Source of the DNA: Chloroflexota bacterium
GTDB taxonomy: Bacteria; Chloroflexota; Dehalococcoidia; DSTF01; RBG-16-68-14
DNA length: 18,378 nucleotides
Direction: 5' to 3'
Assembly (NCBI GenBank): GCA_022561355.1
Contig: JADFRJ010000015.1
Location: 1 to 18,378, forward strand
How positions within the stretch are numbered: the stretch's first letter is position 1; every line of letters starts with the position of its first letter. The notes beneath the pieces were generated by a model. It was not told where the DNA came from, did not search any database, and worked only from the letters and a program-made list of their open reading frames with translations. Of the stretch, positions 17,262 to 18,378 are shown one piece after another. Both the position numbers and the translations under genes were made by a program.

Positions 17262-18378
17262 CTAATGCCTGAAGTGCCGATAACCGGTGAACGCCATCGC
17301 TACCTCCAGCCGGTCACAGGCGTCGATGACTTCCTGGTCTCGCATCGAGCCCCCGGGCTGGACGACGGCGCGGACGCCACCCTCCGCCGCCATGTCGATG
17401 CTGTCCGGGAACGGGAAGTAGGCGTCGGATGCCAGGGCGCTGCCGGGAGCGCGCTCACCGGCGGCCCGCAGGGCCAGGTGGACGCTGTTCACGCGGTTCG
17501 GCTGGCCGGCGCCGGCGCCGACCATGGCCCCGTCCTTGGCGAGCACGATAGCGTTCGACTTCACGTGCTTCACTGCCTTCCAGGCGAACCGCAGGTTGAC
17601 CATCTCGTCCTCCGCGGGCTTTCGCTTCGTGACGACGTTCAGCTCCACCTCATCATCGGGCACCGCGTCGCGAGACTGCATCAGCATCCCCCCAACAACC
17701 TGGCGGAATTCGTATCTGCGTTCGCCACGATCGATGATGGGCGCGCGTAGAATACGCAAGTCCTTGCTCTTTTCGAGCAACTCCAGCGCTCCGTCATCAA
17801 ATTCGGGCGCGATGATGATGTGGAGGAGCAGCCGCTGGCCGGTCGTCGGGTGCTTGCTGGCGCGGATCGTCCTCGCGATCTCGCGCGTCACCGGCCGGTT
17901 GATGCCAACGATGCCGCCGAACGCGGAGAGCGGGTCGCCCGCATAGGCGCCTTCCCAAGCCCGGATAACGTCGTCGTTGGTGGCGAGGCCACAGGGCGTC
18001 GCGTGCTTGATGATCGCGACGGCCGGCTGATCGAAATCGCAGGCGGCGCTCCAAGCAGCGTCGGCGTCCAGGATGTTGACATACGACAGCGCAATGCCGT
18101 GGAGCTGCTCCGCGGCGGCGATGCCATCGGGCCTCTCAAGGCCCGCGTTCGCGTAGAACGCGGCCTGCTGGTGGGGGTTCTCCCCGTAACGCAACTCCTG
18201 CAGCTTCGTCAGCGCGACCGTAAGATTCTCCGGCAGCTCCTCCTCGCGCAGGTAGGACGCGATCGCCGTGTCGTACGTCGCGACGTGCTGAAACGCCTTC
18301 GCCGCCAACGCGCGCCGGCGCCCGAGCGACACTTCGCCCGCTCGGAGCGCTTCCAGGATCTCCGCGTAGTCGGCCGGA
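17262..18378 (-). CDS. purH: Bifunctional purine biosynthesis protein PurH, C-terminal part (cut by window edge)
   Basis: The gene enters from the right edge; about 371 residues are visible. They cover the end of the IMP cyclohydrolase domain (PADYAEILEALRAGE, RRRALAAKAFQHVATYD) and the whole AICAR formyltransferase domain: LRYGENPHQQAAFY, the catalytic AIIKHATPCGLA with Lys-His, GDPLSAFGGIVGINRP, SNAIVLAKDGAMVGAGAGQPNRV, and FPFPDSID near the end. PurH catalyses the last two steps to IMP. The reading frame has no start inside the window; the GTG at 18330-18332 is internal, since coding similarity continues to the edge. The natural C terminus is TGYRHFRH. Confidence 0.97.
   Translation of the reverse strand, partial: PADYAEILEALRAGEVSLGRRRALAAKAFQHVATYDTAIASYLREEELPENLTVALTKLQELRYGENPHQQAAFYANAGLERPDGIAAAEQLHGIALSYVNILDADAAWSAACDFDQPAVAIIKHATPCGLATNDDVIRAWEGAYAGDPLSAFGGIVGINRPVTREIARTIRASKHPTTGQRLLLHIIIAPEFDDGALELLEKSKDLRILRAPIIDRGERRYEFRQVVGGMLMQSRDAVPDDEVELNVVTKRKPAEDEMVNLRFAWKAVKHVKSNAIVLAKDGAMVGAGAGQPNRVNSVHLALRAAGERAPGSALASDAYFPFPDSIDMAAEGGVRAVVQPGGSMRDQEVIDACDRLEVAMAFTGYRHFRH

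Noticed and set aside
1..18378. CRISPR array, transposase or integrase
   Set aside because: No spaced short repeats and no DDE, serine or tyrosine recombinase motifs were seen on either strand.

Overview
The window is a gene-dense, GC-rich bacterial chromosome segment on which every confidently called gene lies on the minus strand, so transcription runs from high to low coordinates. EF-Tu, L1, L11, L33, NusG and SecE are clearly bacterial. A split b6-type cytochrome bc complex, an auracyanin-like copper domain, an F420/luciferase-like oxidoreductase, a MaoC hydratase, an LPxTG-like tail and a dockerin-like tail together suggest Chloroflexota, perhaps a Dehalococcoidia-related lineage. That placement is inference and no database search was possible.

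Layout in the direction of transcription. 18378-15277: 3' part of purH, a GalT/HIT-like nucleotidyltransferase, and a family 2 glycosyltransferase. 15332-13789: a roughly 1.4 kb accessory patch bounded by an 81-bp direct repeat (3 mismatches) of the glycosyltransferase 3' end. It holds an LPATG-anchor fragment, a membrane-anchored unknown protein, a short dockerin-like fragment and structured non-coding DNA. 13785-8921: a respiratory operon with its own TTGACA-17-TAGGCT promoter, encoding a tiny membrane protein, cytochrome b (b6-like, with a Cys placed for heme ci), a subunit IV-like protein, a Rieske protein, and a 694-residue membrane-anchored fusion of cytochrome c, a beta-repeat region and a cupredoxin. 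8913-8432: a promoter, two tandem desulforedoxin-like mini-proteins and a cluster of four hairpins. 8423-6894: a YtcJ-type amidohydrolase. 6879-2823: a strong promoter, tRNA-Thr(UGU), tRNA-Tyr(GUA), tRNA-Thr(GGU), then tuf-rpmG-secE-nusG-rplK-rplA. 2760-380: a MaoC-type hydratase, a limonene-epoxide-hydrolase-like protein, two tandem hairpins, a luciferase-like oxidoreductase and a 40-residue CxxC protein. 282-1: the 5' end of ppdK.

The most interesting system is the bc operon. It appears to encode a menaquinol-oxidising b6-type complex whose electron-accepting carrier is not soluble. Instead a c-type heme and an auracyanin-like copper site are built into one anchored protein and separated by about 370 residues of repeated beta-modules. 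The second is the 81-bp repeat: its differences fall only at third codon positions, and it brackets fragments of surface proteins, which looks like an insertion or recombination scar that rebuilt the glycosyltransferase 3' end.
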